IMG/VR virus record: IMGVR_UViG_3300032164_000015
Coordinates: 1 to 60,930 of that record
DNA length: 60,930 nt
DNA from: a virus
Direction: 5' to 3' (one strand)
Shown here: one piece after another, positions 16,946 through 24,782 of the stretch
How positions within the stretch are numbered: the stretch's first letter is position 1
How the letters are laid out: every line of letters starts with the position of its first letter
Translations under genes and position numbers: made by a program
Notes under the pieces: generated by a model
Told to the model about the DNA's origin: nothing
Database searches by the model: none
Seen by the model: the letters and a program-made list of their open reading frames with translations, nothing else

Positions 16946-17344
16946 TCAGTTGCTCTCGATTTCTCGCAGCAAAATCTCGGCAGGCTCACAACGGCAGTCC
17001 TCCGCCGACCGCTTGTGCTGCGAGAGCGCGGCGCGCTTGCCTTCCGTGTACGCCGCCCGAAGCAGCTTCAGCGACTCGTCACGCGGCACACCAAAGATGC
17101 GCGCCACCCCATCCACGCGCCCCAGCTCGCGCGCGAGGCTGATGAACAGGTGCTGGAGCCCCTCCAGCGTGGAGTCCGAGTCGTCGTCACGCCCACTCCA
17201 GAAGTCCGAGACGAGATGCTGAAGGCGCTCCTCGAAAGGCGGCGGCTCCGAACAGACGCAAGCAGGTTCCGATGTAGGAGCGGGTGTGGGTGTAGGTGGG
17301 GGTGGTGCTGGGGGCGAAGCCGAGGCAGACCGGGGGGCGCTCAT
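16946..17344 (-). CDS. Hypothetical proline-rich protein (132 aa)
   Basis: Starts with a disordered Pro/Ala/Ser segment (residues 1-30) followed by CVCSEPPP and a helical domain, ending CRCEPAEILLREIESN. The ATG at 17344 overlaps the preceding stop (ATGA), which decides against a longer frame reaching 17479. Unknown function; the CxC pairs at both ends might bind metal together. Confidence 0.65.
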   Translation of the reverse strand: MSAPRSASASPPAPPPPTPTPAPTSEPACVCSEPPPFEERLQHLVSDFWSGRDDDSDSTLEGLQHLFISLARELGRVDGVARIFGVPRDESLKLLRAAYTEGKRAALSQHKRSAEDCRCEPAEILLREIESN

Positions 17345-17535
17345 GCCCGGTCCTCGGGCCGCACGTTCGCGGCTTGGTGTCGGAGCAGGGAGTCGCCTCG
17401 TACGTGCCACCAGACGCCCTCCAGAGCCTTCAGGTACAGCGGATCGCCCTCGTAGGCGCGGGTCCGCCAGTACAACCAACGCACCGCTCCCAGAGCCAAG
17501 GCTCGCAGGCTTTTGCCGACCGCGCTACTTTCCAC
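17341..17535 (-). CDS. Hypothetical basic protein (64 aa)
   Basis: Small tryptophan-rich protein (WLYW, VWWHV). GTG start at 17535 overlaps the end of the nuclease gene by 11 bases and follows AAGGGGG. Both ends overlap neighbours in the style of the rest of the operon. No family recognised. Confidence 0.6.
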   Translation of the reverse strand: MESSAVGKSLRALALGAVRWLYWRTRAYEGDPLYLKALEGVWWHVRGDSLLRHQAANVRPEDRA

Positions 17536-18049
17536 GACTTGCCCCCTTTTTCAGACGCTCGAAGACCGCCTTGGAGATGACCACCAAGTCGAGCGGGAGC
17601 TGTCCCGGACGAAAGGGTGTCTCGAAGGTGAGGATGACCGCAGGCTCAGTCCCCGCCGCCGCCGCGCCGTGGGCAACCTTCACCCACCACTCCTTCTTGA
17701 ACGAGATGGACGCGTTGTCCGTGCGCTTGTGCTCGTAGTGAAAGTCCTTCGACCCGATGTCGCCGTCGAGAGTGATGTTCTCGAAGCCCTCTTTGTGAAG
17801 TTCGCCCCGAAACGAAATGTCAGACACCTTGAGCGTCTTCGAGTAGCGGGACCGGAGTTTACCTCCGGAGTTTGGGAGCCGCCGCCCGCCCAGCTCTTTC
17901 GCCAGCCTCAGCTCGTGCTTCTTCGACCGCGCGTAGCGGTCATGGTTGTCGTCGAGGTACTTGAGCGCGCGACCTTTCGGAGCCTCGTCGCTCTGCGCGT
18001 CGAGGTGCTTGAGGCGTAGCCCCTTCGGCTTCTCGTCGTCGTCGCTCAT
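17525..18049 (-). CDS. Holliday-resolvase-like PD-(D/E)XK nuclease (174 aa)
   Basis: A compact nuclease seen in many phages. LPNSGGKLRSR is followed by GDIGSKDFHYEHKRTDNAS: Asp about 98, then Glu-x-Lys near 107-109, with a Lys-rich helix and an A-A-G-x-E-P-A-V-I-L-T-F-E strand. This spacing fits archaeal Hjc/RecU-type resolvases and related DNA end nucleases. The first 50 residues are basic, with two KGxxLKxLD repeats (LRLKHLD, ALKYLDD). The phage thus encodes two unrelated resolvase types, this one and the RuvC-like protein. Assignment rests on motif spacing. Confidence 0.72.
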   Translation of the reverse strand: MSDDDEKPKGLRLKHLDAQSDEAPKGRALKYLDDNHDRYARSKKHELRLAKELGGRRLPNSGGKLRSRYSKTLKVSDISFRGELHKEGFENITLDGDIGSKDFHYEHKRTDNASISFKKEWWVKVAHGAAAAGTEPAVILTFETPFRPGQLPLDLVVISKAVFERLKKGASRGK

Positions 18050-18384
18050 GAAGCCTCAGGAACAGGCTCCAGCTTCGGTGTGTTCGCCGTCAGCTCCACG
18101 ACGCACTGAAAGACGTACTCCCGGTCCTCTTCGGGAGACCAGAGCCGCAAGCGCTCTCCGAGAGCCAGCGTGCCCGTCAAGTCGCGCTCGTCGCCGTTAT
18201 CGAACCGCAACAGGTACTCGAAGCCCTTCTCGGTGGGAGAGATCTTCAGCACCTGTCCAGAAACAGGAACCCCTTGCCACTTGCCGAGGAACATTCCCTT
18301 CACCGGGAGCTTCGCCTCGGAAGGCGCGATCCACACGGTGAGGTCGTCACCGTCCTCTCGGCACACCAGTCCGTAATGCTTCAT
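18046..18384 (-). CDS. Hypothetical beta-rich protein (112 aa)
   Basis: Predominantly beta-strand pattern (TVWIAPSE, VSGQVLKISP, FEYLLRFDNG, YVFQCVVELTA), perhaps an OB- or SH3-like barrel. Overlaps the nuclease gene start by ATGA. No catalytic motif and no family recognised. Confidence 0.65.
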   Translation of the reverse strand: MKHYGLVCREDGDDLTVWIAPSEAKLPVKGMFLGKWQGVPVSGQVLKISPTEKGFEYLLRFDNGDERDLTGTLALGERLRLWSPEEDREYVFQCVVELTANTPKLEPVPEAS

Positions 18385-18393
18385 GCCGCACTC

Positions 18394-18645
18394 CTATCCG
18401 TTGAACTTCTCGATCTTCGTCACCATCGCGCCGATTCTTTCGGCCAGTCGCTTGCGCATCGCCACCAGCACCACGCCGTACTCACTCGCCGAGTCCGTCT
18501 TCGAGAAGTCCTTCGTCATGGTGACCATGCCCTTGAGAATGTAGTCCTCCATCTCGTTGGCGATCTCATTCGCGATGTTCTCACCGATTTTCTGGCGAGC
18601 ATCGTCCGGAAGAACTTTGATCAACTGATTGGCCATCGAGTTCAC
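18394..18645 (-). CDS. Hypothetical helical protein (83 aa)
   Basis: All-helical small protein. GTG at 18645 is preferred to the ATG at 18636 because a GGAG site lies seven bases before it and it forms a GTGA overlap with the upstream zinc-ribbon frame. Function unknown. Confidence 0.65.
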   Translation of the reverse strand: MNSMANQLIKVLPDDARQKIGENIANEIANEMEDYILKGMVTMTKDFSKTDSASEYGVVLVAMRKRLAERIGAMVTKIEKFNG

Positions 18646-18806
18646 AGATTCTCCAAGGTTGACTGCTCGAACGGATCGGGCGCTTCGCGGGTATGGCCTT
18701 CAGAGCAACGCCACACCCACCGCATCGGAAACGACAACAAGTGACGCGGGTCCAGCTCCGCTTGAGCCGGAAGACCGCAGATACCGCAAGGCGAGACCTC
18801 CGGAGC
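18642..18806 (-). CDS. Zinc-ribbon frame following recA, start unclear
   Basis: After the recA stop, the -1-shifted frame encodes about 54 residues with CGICGLP and, 25-30 residues on, WRCSEGHT, a plausible zinc ribbon, ending in a GTGA overlap with the next gene. No ATG, GTG or good TTG precedes the first Cys pair outside recA; the frame opens only at a TTG at 18992 deep inside recA, whose translation looks like non-coding shadow. It may be translated by frameshifting from recA, by a rare start codon, or be a remnant. The coding look is good, the start is not. Confidence 0.45.
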   Translation of the reverse strand, partial: APEVSPCGICGLPAQAELDPRHLLSFPMRWVWRCSEGHTREAPDPFEQSTLENL

Positions 18807-20329
18807 TACGCCACTTCGGTCGCCGGAGTCTCTGGCAGCGGTTCTGGAACTGGCTGCAACCCGAGGTCCTCCACCGGTTCGTTGACGAGCTTCAGGCAGG
18901 TCTGCTTCACCAGCCGGTAGAACTCCTTGTCGGCTCTCATCCTCTTGTCGATGAGCCCCTTCGAGTCGTAGCGCGTTCCGAGGCAGGTCCAATGTGAACT
19001 TTCCTTGACGATGAGGCCGAGAGCCTGTGCTTCCGCCATCACGAACTCTTCGTCAAGTACGTCACCGATCAGCTTGGTCGTACCGTCCACCATCGCCATC
19101 TTGAACGTGTCGGTGCGCTTCGCCCCACCCGCCTTGCTCTTCTCGATGTGGAAAGGAAACTCGACTTCGAGAGGAATCGGATGGTCCTCGTCGGTCTTGT
19201 CGAACTCCCAGACGCCGGGTTTCATCTTCAACTCGACGGAGGCTGCGAAACCGGGAGCCATGCCGCCCGGCTGAACTTCGGGGTTGCCGAACATCACGCC
19301 GATTTTCATGCGGATCTGGTTCGTCAGGAAGACCGTCGGGCGACGCTCACTGTGGAGCCCCGCCATGTTGAGCCCCGAGACGAACTTGCGAACGCCTCTG
19401 TTGACGATCTTGGCGTTCCCTCCCATCGTCTCCTTCTCGGTGGACTCCTCGATTTCCTTCGCGGGTGTGAGGAACGCGATGGAGTCGAGCACGATGACAT
19501 CGCAATCCCCGGAACGTACCAGCGCGTCGCCGATGTCGAGAGACTGCTCGGCGTACTCCGGCACCGATAGCAGAAGCTTGTCGAGGTCGATGCCTTGCCG
19601 CAGTGCCCACTTCTTGTCGAACGTGCCTTCCACGTCGATGAAGGCGCAGACCGCCTCACGGTACTTCCGACAACCGCAAGTCGGTTTGATTTCTTCACCG
19701 AGAATCGGCACTCGAATCGTCGCGTGCTCATCCTCGGGGTCGGGCTGCGTCTCGACACGAAGCAGCTCCTTCCACTTGTCCCCGTGCGCGTACCAACGCG
19801 CGACAGGCGCGGAGACCCACTCCTTCTTGGTCTTCTTCTCCTTCGGCTCCGGCTCGGCCTCTTCCTTCTCCGCCTTGGCCTTCTTGCCACGCTTCTTCGA
19901 GGGAATGACGGTGACCTCGCCCGTGGTCTCGTCGATGACCTCCGCGTCTTCAACCTCGACTTCGACGAGCTTGGCCCAATGCACGTACTCCCAACAGTTG
20001 GAGCACTGGTGCTGCGCCTCCGCGATGGTCTTGAACAGGAGCGTGGTCTTGCAGGACGACTTCATCCCGTAGATGACGTTGACGCGGCCCTGCGGCCAGC
20101 CGCCGCAGAGCGCCTTGTCCACCTGAAACACCCCGGAAGGGATGCGGAAGGCTTTGGCCACGCGCGCGTCGGAGGCGCTGGTGAGGATGAGGTCGCCGTG
20201 CTTCTTCTTCAGCTTCTGAAAAAGCTCGGACGCCAACAGGTGCTGAATGCGCACCGGGTTGCGCTTCGCCGGAGTTTTCTTCTCGTCCTTCGGCTTCTCG
20301 TCCTGCTCATCCTTGCTTTTTCGGGCCAT
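18806..20329 (-). CDS. recA: RecA recombinase with unusual P-loop and cysteine-bearing insertion (507 aa)
   Basis: Strand-exchange ATPase. Conserved parts: Walker A GMKSSCKT (88-95), the glutamate strand FIDVEGTFDKKWA (230-242), Walker B DVIVLDSIAFL, and a very RecA-like L2 block TNQIRMKIGVMFGNP. Two oddities: the Gly before the Walker A Lys is Cys, and some 100 extra residues lie between Walker A and the FIDVEG strand. That insertion has CSNC (109-112), a lysine/glutamate-rich linker, and CGCRKYREAVC (218-228), suggesting a zinc site. The N-terminus is basic and disordered. Total length 507 against about 350 in bacteria. Confidence 0.93.
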   Translation of the reverse strand: MARKSKDEQDEKPKDEKKTPAKRNPVRIQHLLASELFQKLKKKHGDLILTSASDARVAKAFRIPSGVFQVDKALCGGWPQGRVNVIYGMKSSCKTTLLFKTIAEAQHQCSNCWEYVHWAKLVEVEVEDAEVIDETTGEVTVIPSKKRGKKAKAEKEEAEPEPKEKKTKKEWVSAPVARWYAHGDKWKELLRVETQPDPEDEHATIRVPILGEEIKPTCGCRKYREAVCAFIDVEGTFDKKWALRQGIDLDKLLLSVPEYAEQSLDIGDALVRSGDCDVIVLDSIAFLTPAKEIEESTEKETMGGNAKIVNRGVRKFVSGLNMAGLHSERRPTVFLTNQIRMKIGVMFGNPEVQPGGMAPGFAASVELKMKPGVWEFDKTDEDHPIPLEVEFPFHIEKSKAGGAKRTDTFKMAMVDGTTKLIGDVLDEEFVMAEAQALGLIVKESSHWTCLGTRYDSKGLIDKRMRADKEFYRLVKQTCLKLVNEPVEDLGLQPVPEPLPETPATEVA

Positions 20330-20337
20330 TGGTTTCC

Positions 20338-20763
20338 TCAGTACGGCTGGTTGGCCTTGCTCGCGGTCGCGGCGGCGCGAACGTCAGCGGACTCGGCTTT
20401 GACCTTCTGTTCAACGAAGTCCTTCGCGTACTGGAAGCAATCGTCGATCTCTTCCTTGTAGCAAGGGACCGTCAACCCGATGTGAACCCGCACCGACTCG
20501 AAGTTGCCGATGTTGATGGTGAGCCCCACCTCGGCGTTCACTGTGGCGGGCTGCGTGACGTAGCGGTGAATCGCCAGCGTCGCGTCCTCCTTCGTCTCCT
20601 GCGGTCCGGTCGGAATCCCGTGAGACAGGTGTTGCCGGGTCACCAACACCGTCGTGGGTACTTCCTTCGAGCTTTTCTCAGCAAGGAGCCGCTGCTCCCA
20701 GACCGATTCAGCCTTCGCGAGAATCATCAACACCTGCGCCAGCGCGTCTTCCGTCGTTGCCAT
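20338..20763 (-). CDS. Hypothetical protein next to recA (141 aa)
   Basis: Helical N-terminus, then a beta region (AEVGLTINIGNFESVRVHIGLTVP) and a final helix rich in Lys and Ala. The strand pattern resembles small phage proteins that sit beside recombinases, but I cannot name the family. It is eight bases upstream of recA in the same operon, so a role with RecA is possible. Confidence 0.7.
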   Translation of the reverse strand: MATTEDALAQVLMILAKAESVWEQRLLAEKSSKEVPTTVLVTRQHLSHGIPTGPQETKEDATLAIHRYVTQPATVNAEVGLTINIGNFESVRVHIGLTVPCYKEEIDDCFQYAKDFVEQKVKAESADVRAAATASKANQPY

Positions 20764-20787
20764 CGTCCGTTCCTCGTTCTTGGTGAG

Positions 20788-21648
20788 CTACTCGTCGTCC
20801 GTTGAAATCAACGTCGCCTGCATCACGCCGGACTTCTGCCAGCCTGCGGCGACCTCTGCCTTGAAGGAATCCCACGCGGGGCGTCCACGAATGAGCCCCG
20901 GTCGAGAGGCAAACGCCTTCTCGACGATGGTGATCATCGACAGCGTGTACAGCCGACGACCCGGTCGCTCTTCGCCCGCCTTGGTCGTGAACAAGCCGCG
21001 CAGCGGAGTCTTGGGCAGGTCGCCCCGACGCTCCAAGTGCTCCAACGTCACCACCGTGCGACCCACGGTCTCAGCGAGCACCCCGACCGTGTACAGCGTC
21101 TCGGTCTTCTTCTTCCCGTTCTTGTAGAGCACCTCACGCTCGTGGCCCACGAGCGGCGCACGGACACGCAGGTTCGGCGTGTCGTCATCGCGCTTTTCGA
21201 GCCGCCCCGTCTTCGTCAGGATCTCGCGGTTCCTCTCCACGTCTTCCATCGAGTACAGCCGGTCCTTGCCCGCGCGCCCGGCACCATTCGAGGGCGGAGG
21301 AATGATGCCCTGCCGCTCCCAGAGCCGAATCGCCTGCACGGAAACACCCAACCGCCGAGCCACCCTTCCGATGGAGAAGAGCGTCACAGGCTTGCCGTCG
21401 ATGGTGACCGTGACTTCCTTCCACCGGGGACTCACTCGGAATTCCTTGTGGGCGGACTCGGTCTTCTGCTCCGCGAGGCGAACCTTGCGCGCAGCCGCGC
21501 GCGACTTGCGATTCCGCTCCAGCACCAGCTTGCGGTACGCAGGGTCGTTCTCGTAGCGAGAGCGGCGGCCCTTGTTCCACTCAGTGGCATTGTCCTCGTA
21601 CCACTCCTTGAATTTGTTCTCGTCCGGCTTGGTTTTGTTTTCGCTCAT
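20788..21648 (-). CDS. MerR-type regulator with two helix-turn-helix modules (286 aa)
   Basis: Residues about 95-150 form a MerR-family DNA-binding domain: FSIGRVARRLGVSVQAIRLW followed by ERQGIIPPP and RLYSMEDVERN. A second, weaker copy follows at about 190-250: YTVGVLAETVGRTVVTLEHL, ERRGDLP and RRLYTLSMITIV. The N-terminal 80 residues are very basic. Tandem MerR modules in one chain could bind a full palindrome without dimerising. The gene follows its own promoter, whose -10 box lies in a palindrome at 21661-21675, consistent with autoregulation. A good candidate for the phage transcription switch. Confidence 0.82.
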   Translation of the reverse strand: MSENKTKPDENKFKEWYEDNATEWNKGRRSRYENDPAYRKLVLERNRKSRAAARKVRLAEQKTESAHKEFRVSPRWKEVTVTIDGKPVTLFSIGRVARRLGVSVQAIRLWERQGIIPPPSNGAGRAGKDRLYSMEDVERNREILTKTGRLEKRDDDTPNLRVRAPLVGHEREVLYKNGKKKTETLYTVGVLAETVGRTVVTLEHLERRGDLPKTPLRGLFTTKAGEERPGRRLYTLSMITIVEKAFASRPGLIRGRPAWDSFKAEVAAGWQKSGVMQATLISTDDE

Positions 21649-21660
21649 CTGGGCATCCTT

Positions 21661-21697
21661 CTACGCAAAGCGTAGCAAGTGACGTAGAAATTGTCAA
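21661..21697 (-). promoter_or_regulatory. Promoter with palindromic operator upstream of the MerR-type gene
   Basis: Minus strand: TTGACA (21697-21692), 17-base spacer, TACGCT (21674-21669). The -10 lies inside CTACGC-AAA-GCGTAG (21661-21675), and a further CTACG half-site occurs in the spacer. The leader before the ATG at 21648 is about 15 bases and contains AGAAGGA. Strong -35, good spacing. Confidence 0.7.
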
Positions 21698-21700
21698 CGC

Positions 21701-23056
21701 TCACGCGACCCACCCCATCTTCGCGTAGAAGCGGTCACGGTGACCGCCCATCTTCACGCAGAGATTCACCTTTTCGTCGCGGAAGTCCACAATGACGGGG
21801 TCCTTCTTCCCTTCGAAGGGGCGGAGGATGCGGCCACACGCTTGCTCGACATCCCCCATCGGAACGGTGAGGAACGCGGTGTCGAGCGCGGGGATGTCGA
21901 GGCCCTCGGAGGCGAACTGGGTCGTGGCGAAGATGACCTGCGCCTTGGCGGCCTCGTCGAGGGCGTCTTCGCCCATCCCGCCGACGTAGTAGCCCACGGT
22001 CGGCACCGGTCCGGACTCCTGCTTCCACTGTGCGCGAAGCTCCGCTTCGAGGTCAGACAGGTGCTTCAGGCGCTCGGAGAGCACCAAGAGCTTGCGTCCG
22101 GCGACAATCGCCAACACGAGCTGCTCCGCCACCACCTTGTTCCGCGCCTTGTTCATGCACATGAACTTCAGCAGCAGATTCTTCGACACCAAGTTGGGGT
22201 TGAGGGAGGCGGTCTGCACGAGGTTGAAGTTGGTCCACACCTTGCGAACCTTCGGCTTCATCCGCTGTTCGGTAGAGGCGTAGAGGATCGACCCGATGTG
22301 GAAGTTGAAGACGTTGTCAGCGCCGTCCTTGCGGCGGGGTGTGGCGGAAACTCCCAACCGCCAGCGCGCCTTGAACATCGGCGGAACGGCGCTCCACGTC
22401 TCGGCTCCGATGCGGTGAACTTCGTCCGTGATGACCAACCCCGGCCACTCCTTGAAGAGGGGGCCGTAGTCTCGTCCGGCGATGGAATGCACCATCGCGA
22501 TGGCGATGTGCTTGCCTTGGAAGTTGCACTCGTCCTGTTGGATGAGTCCGACTTTCGCGTCGGGCAGGAACTGCGCGATGCGCTCCTTCCACTGGTTCAT
22601 CAGGAACTCTTTGTGGACCACCACGAGGGTCGGAACACCCATCTCCGCGATGAGGCCACACGACCACGTCGTTTTGCCCCAGCCGGTCACCGCGCGCACG
22701 ACCCCGCCGAGCGACCCGGTGCGGAACTGCCCGACGACAGTCTTCAGGGCGGTCTGTTGGTCAGGTCGAAGGGTTCCGTTGAACTTCAGGGGACCGGGCC
22801 ACATGTCGGCGCGTCCGTCGGTCACATCCAGCTCAACCTCGTGGCCTGCCCTCCGGTTCGATAGAAAATACTGGCGAGGTACGCCGATGAGACCGGGCTC
22901 CTTGTCGTTGAACAGGTAGACAGGTCCGGGCGGATCTCCCGGATGGTCGCCCACCTTCTTCGGGTAGATGGTCAGCTTCGCCTTGAGCCCGGCGAGCTGC
23001 ATCTCTGTCAGGTCGGCGCGAGGTAGCCACGCCCAACCCGCGACGCGGACCTTCAC
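21701..23056 (-). CDS. Superfamily 2 helicase, DEAD/DEAH type (451 aa)
   Basis: ATP-dependent DNA/RNA translocase similar in layout to UvsW/RadD-like phage helicases. Q-like motif RPDQQTAL (97-104), Walker A TGWGKTT (124-130), motif II DEVH (211-214), motif III SATP (237-240), and helicase C-terminal motifs QFASEGLDIPALD and QACGRILRP. The first 90 residues form a small N-terminal domain that may bind branched DNA. It probably remodels recombination forks or D-loops alongside RecA. ATG at 23056 overlaps the upstream stop (ATGA). Confidence 0.92.
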   Translation of the reverse strand: MKVRVAGWAWLPRADLTEMQLAGLKAKLTIYPKKVGDHPGDPPGPVYLFNDKEPGLIGVPRQYFLSNRRAGHEVELDVTDGRADMWPGPLKFNGTLRPDQQTALKTVVGQFRTGSLGGVVRAVTGWGKTTWSCGLIAEMGVPTLVVVHKEFLMNQWKERIAQFLPDAKVGLIQQDECNFQGKHIAIAMVHSIAGRDYGPLFKEWPGLVITDEVHRIGAETWSAVPPMFKARWRLGVSATPRRKDGADNVFNFHIGSILYASTEQRMKPKVRKVWTNFNLVQTASLNPNLVSKNLLLKFMCMNKARNKVVAEQLVLAIVAGRKLLVLSERLKHLSDLEAELRAQWKQESGPVPTVGYYVGGMGEDALDEAAKAQVIFATTQFASEGLDIPALDTAFLTVPMGDVEQACGRILRPFEGKKDPVIVDFRDEKVNLCVKMGGHRDRFYAKMGWVA

Positions 23057-23631
23057 TTGGGCGTTCCGTTCGGCGCGGGGGTACGTGGCTGCAACAGTTC
23101 ATTCGTGGTGAGCAGGTCGCCGGGAATCGGGCCGCTGTGGTCGGGGAGCGAAGGCTCGACCTTCGCTGCCAGCTTGAGGGTGCAGGCGGTACAGGTGCTC
23201 ATTGCCTTCTCAATGTCGCTGGCCAACACGGTGTGAACGTCTCCTGCCGCGCAAACAAGGCAAGTCGGAACCACGGGGCCTCGCCCGCAGGCGTCACAGG
23301 GAAGGTCGGCTGGAGAAACGGGTCGGAGCTGCACAACCTTCTGCGCCTCACGCACCTGCTCGTCGCGGCGCAGTCCTTCGAGGGCGAACACCAAAATCTC
23401 TTTGTAGGGAGAGTCTCCGCTCGCGCCTTGGCTGACCTTCACCATCTGGTCCCAGATGCGAGAAAGGAACAGCGCGTCGTCCACCTGCTCGGGCGTAATG
23501 CCCTTCGGGAACAGAAGCCGAAACGCCCCGCCCGCGCGCGCGAACGTGTCACCGTGGTTGCGGTGCCGCTTCTCCACGAAGAGCCCCGCCTCGCGTCCCA
23601 ACTGCTCGAATTTGCCTTCGTCCGGTTTCAT
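23053..23631 (-). CDS. Hypothetical protein with nucleotide-metabolism-like N-domain and zinc-type C-domain (192 aa)
   Basis: The N-terminal half (RHRNHGDTFARAGGAFRLLF, then a helix with D-D-A-L-F-L-S-R-I-W-D-Q-M-V-K) resembles small phage proteins annotated as nucleotide-modification-associated or DUF6378-like; this is a pattern impression, not a verified match. The C-terminal half has LPCDACGRG, PTCLVCAAG and CTACTLK, three CxxC-type pairs. Overlaps the helicase start by ATGA. Confidence 0.6.
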   Translation of the reverse strand: MKPDEGKFEQLGREAGLFVEKRHRNHGDTFARAGGAFRLLFPKGITPEQVDDALFLSRIWDQMVKVSQGASGDSPYKEILVFALEGLRRDEQVREAQKVVQLRPVSPADLPCDACGRGPVVPTCLVCAAGDVHTVLASDIEKAMSTCTACTLKLAAKVEPSLPDHSGPIPGDLLTTNELLQPRTPAPNGTPK

Positions 23632-23843
23632 CGAAAGAGCCCCATCACGTTCGGTCGTGCTTCATTGCTTCGTTGATCTTCTGCCTCCGCACACACCGCC
23701 TCGAACCACGTCGGAGGCGGGACATCCAACGCAGTTGCCGACTGCCAACGCAGCTCGATTTTCCGCTGCTTGCCGCCCGTCTCTTCGACAACCGCCACCA
23801 CGCGGCTCTGCCCGAGGTACAGCGTGGCGAAGATGAGCTTCAT
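23628..23843 (-). CDS. Hypothetical protein (71 aa)
   Basis: Beta-rich small protein (KLIFATLYLGQSRVVAVVEE, KIELRWQ). ATG at 23843 has a GAGGAG ribosome site at the right distance. The in-frame ATG at 23876 would add residues encoded by the GGACCGCACGGTCC palindrome and has no ribosome site, so the shorter form is chosen. Overlaps the next gene by ATGA. Confidence 0.65.
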   Translation of the reverse strand: MKLIFATLYLGQSRVVAVVEETGGKQRKIELRWQSATALDVPPPTWFEAVCAEAEDQRSNEARPNVMGLFR

Positions 23844-23859
23844 CGGCAGCGGCTCCTCG

Positions 23860-23873
23860 GGACCGTGCGGTCC
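23860..23873. repeat. 14-bp near-palindrome, copy 2 of 3
   Basis: Same GGACCGTGCGGTCC as at 2026-2039, here directly abutting the GAGGAG ribosome site of the gene starting at 23843 (16 bases from the ATG). In RNA it could fold into a small hairpin beside the ribosome site. Confidence 0.7.
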
Positions 23874-23936
23874 CATCCGAACGAGGACCGCGCAGGCGTA
23901 CCCGCGCGGCCCCCGAAAACTCGGTTCAGCTTCGAC

Positions 23937-24725
23937 TCAGAACGGGATGTCTTCCGACGCGCCGGTCTTCGGCTCGTCCGCTTCCCCGCCCGCTTCGTCC
24001 GGCTTCACGCCCGCGAGCATCATCCGCATGTCCTTCGAGGACTTCGGCTCGAACAGGGACATGTAGTTGAACGAGACCAGCTTCGGCAGCGGCTTGCCGT
24101 CCGTCCCGAGCTGGACCTTGAAGGTCCGCTTGAGGTTGCGCATCGCATCCTCGTTCTCGACGGCCTTCGAGTACAGCTCCGACATCTTCTTGCCCCGGTA
24201 GTTGGCAACCTCGTACAGCTTGACGAGGTCAGCCTCCTTCTGGAACTCGTGCTCGTCGCCGATGTTGGGCGACTTCTCGTCGGCGCGGGTGGCCTTGTAG
24301 AGGCACCCGACCAGCGAGCCACGGTCCTTCTTCTTCATCTGGAACTTCTTCAGCGACTTCAGCTTCGCGGGCAGCAGCTTGATCTCGTACTGGTGCGTGT
24401 TGCCCTTCTTGTCCACGTACTTCGAGCAGTCCACCACCGTGAAGTAGCCGATCCAGTACCGGCTCTTCGCCCCGAGGATCTCGCAGCACGCGGCACCATC
24501 GTCGCTGACAGCCTGCGCGCAGGTCAGCCAGTTCTTGAAGTCGCCGTTGATCTTCGGGTTGTGTTCGTGGAAGCACAGCGGTTCGTCGTCGAGGAAGATG
24601 AGTTCCTTCTGAGTCCCGACCGGCATCCAGAACCGATTCGGCCCGTACATCTGAGCGATTCGGTCTTCTTCGCGCTTCGTTCCTTCGAAACCTTCACTCG
24701 CCCAGCTCTGCTTTTGCTCAGCCAT
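23937..24725 (-). CDS. SSB-like ssDNA-binding protein with acidic DIPF tip (262 aa)
   Basis: Gp32/gp2.5-like replication protein candidate. The body is mixed alpha/beta, with aromatic and basic residues (NRFWMPVG, RYWIGYFTVV, KSLKKFQMKKKDRG) of the kind that bind single strands. Two cysteine-bearing stretches (CAQAV, ACCEIL, VDCSKY) might bind metal as in gp32. The C-terminus is acidic and ends GASEDIPF, nearly the D-D-I-P-F tip by which bacterial SSB recruits helicase, primase and repair enzymes. It stands alone behind an AT-rich leader (24726-24782) with a tandem AATAACC. The identification rests on the tip, the size and the operon. Confidence 0.68.
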   Translation of the reverse strand: MAEQKQSWASEGFEGTKREEDRIAQMYGPNRFWMPVGTQKELIFLDDEPLCFHEHNPKINGDFKNWLTCAQAVSDDGAACCEILGAKSRYWIGYFTVVDCSKYVDKKGNTHQYEIKLLPAKLKSLKKFQMKKKDRGSLVGCLYKATRADEKSPNIGDEHEFQKEADLVKLYEVANYRGKKMSELYSKAVENEDAMRNLKRTFKVQLGTDGKPLPKLVSFNYMSLFEPKSSKDMRMMLAGVKPDEAGGEADEPKTGASEDIPF

Positions 24726-24782
24726 GTTTGTTTATCTCACTTGGTTATTGGTTATTTTCGCTACAGCGCACATCGACTGCGT

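Noticed and set aside
18642-18992. Full 116-codon frame starting inside recA
   Set aside because: The part inside recA reads as shadow; only the post-recA zinc ribbon is retained, with the start left open.
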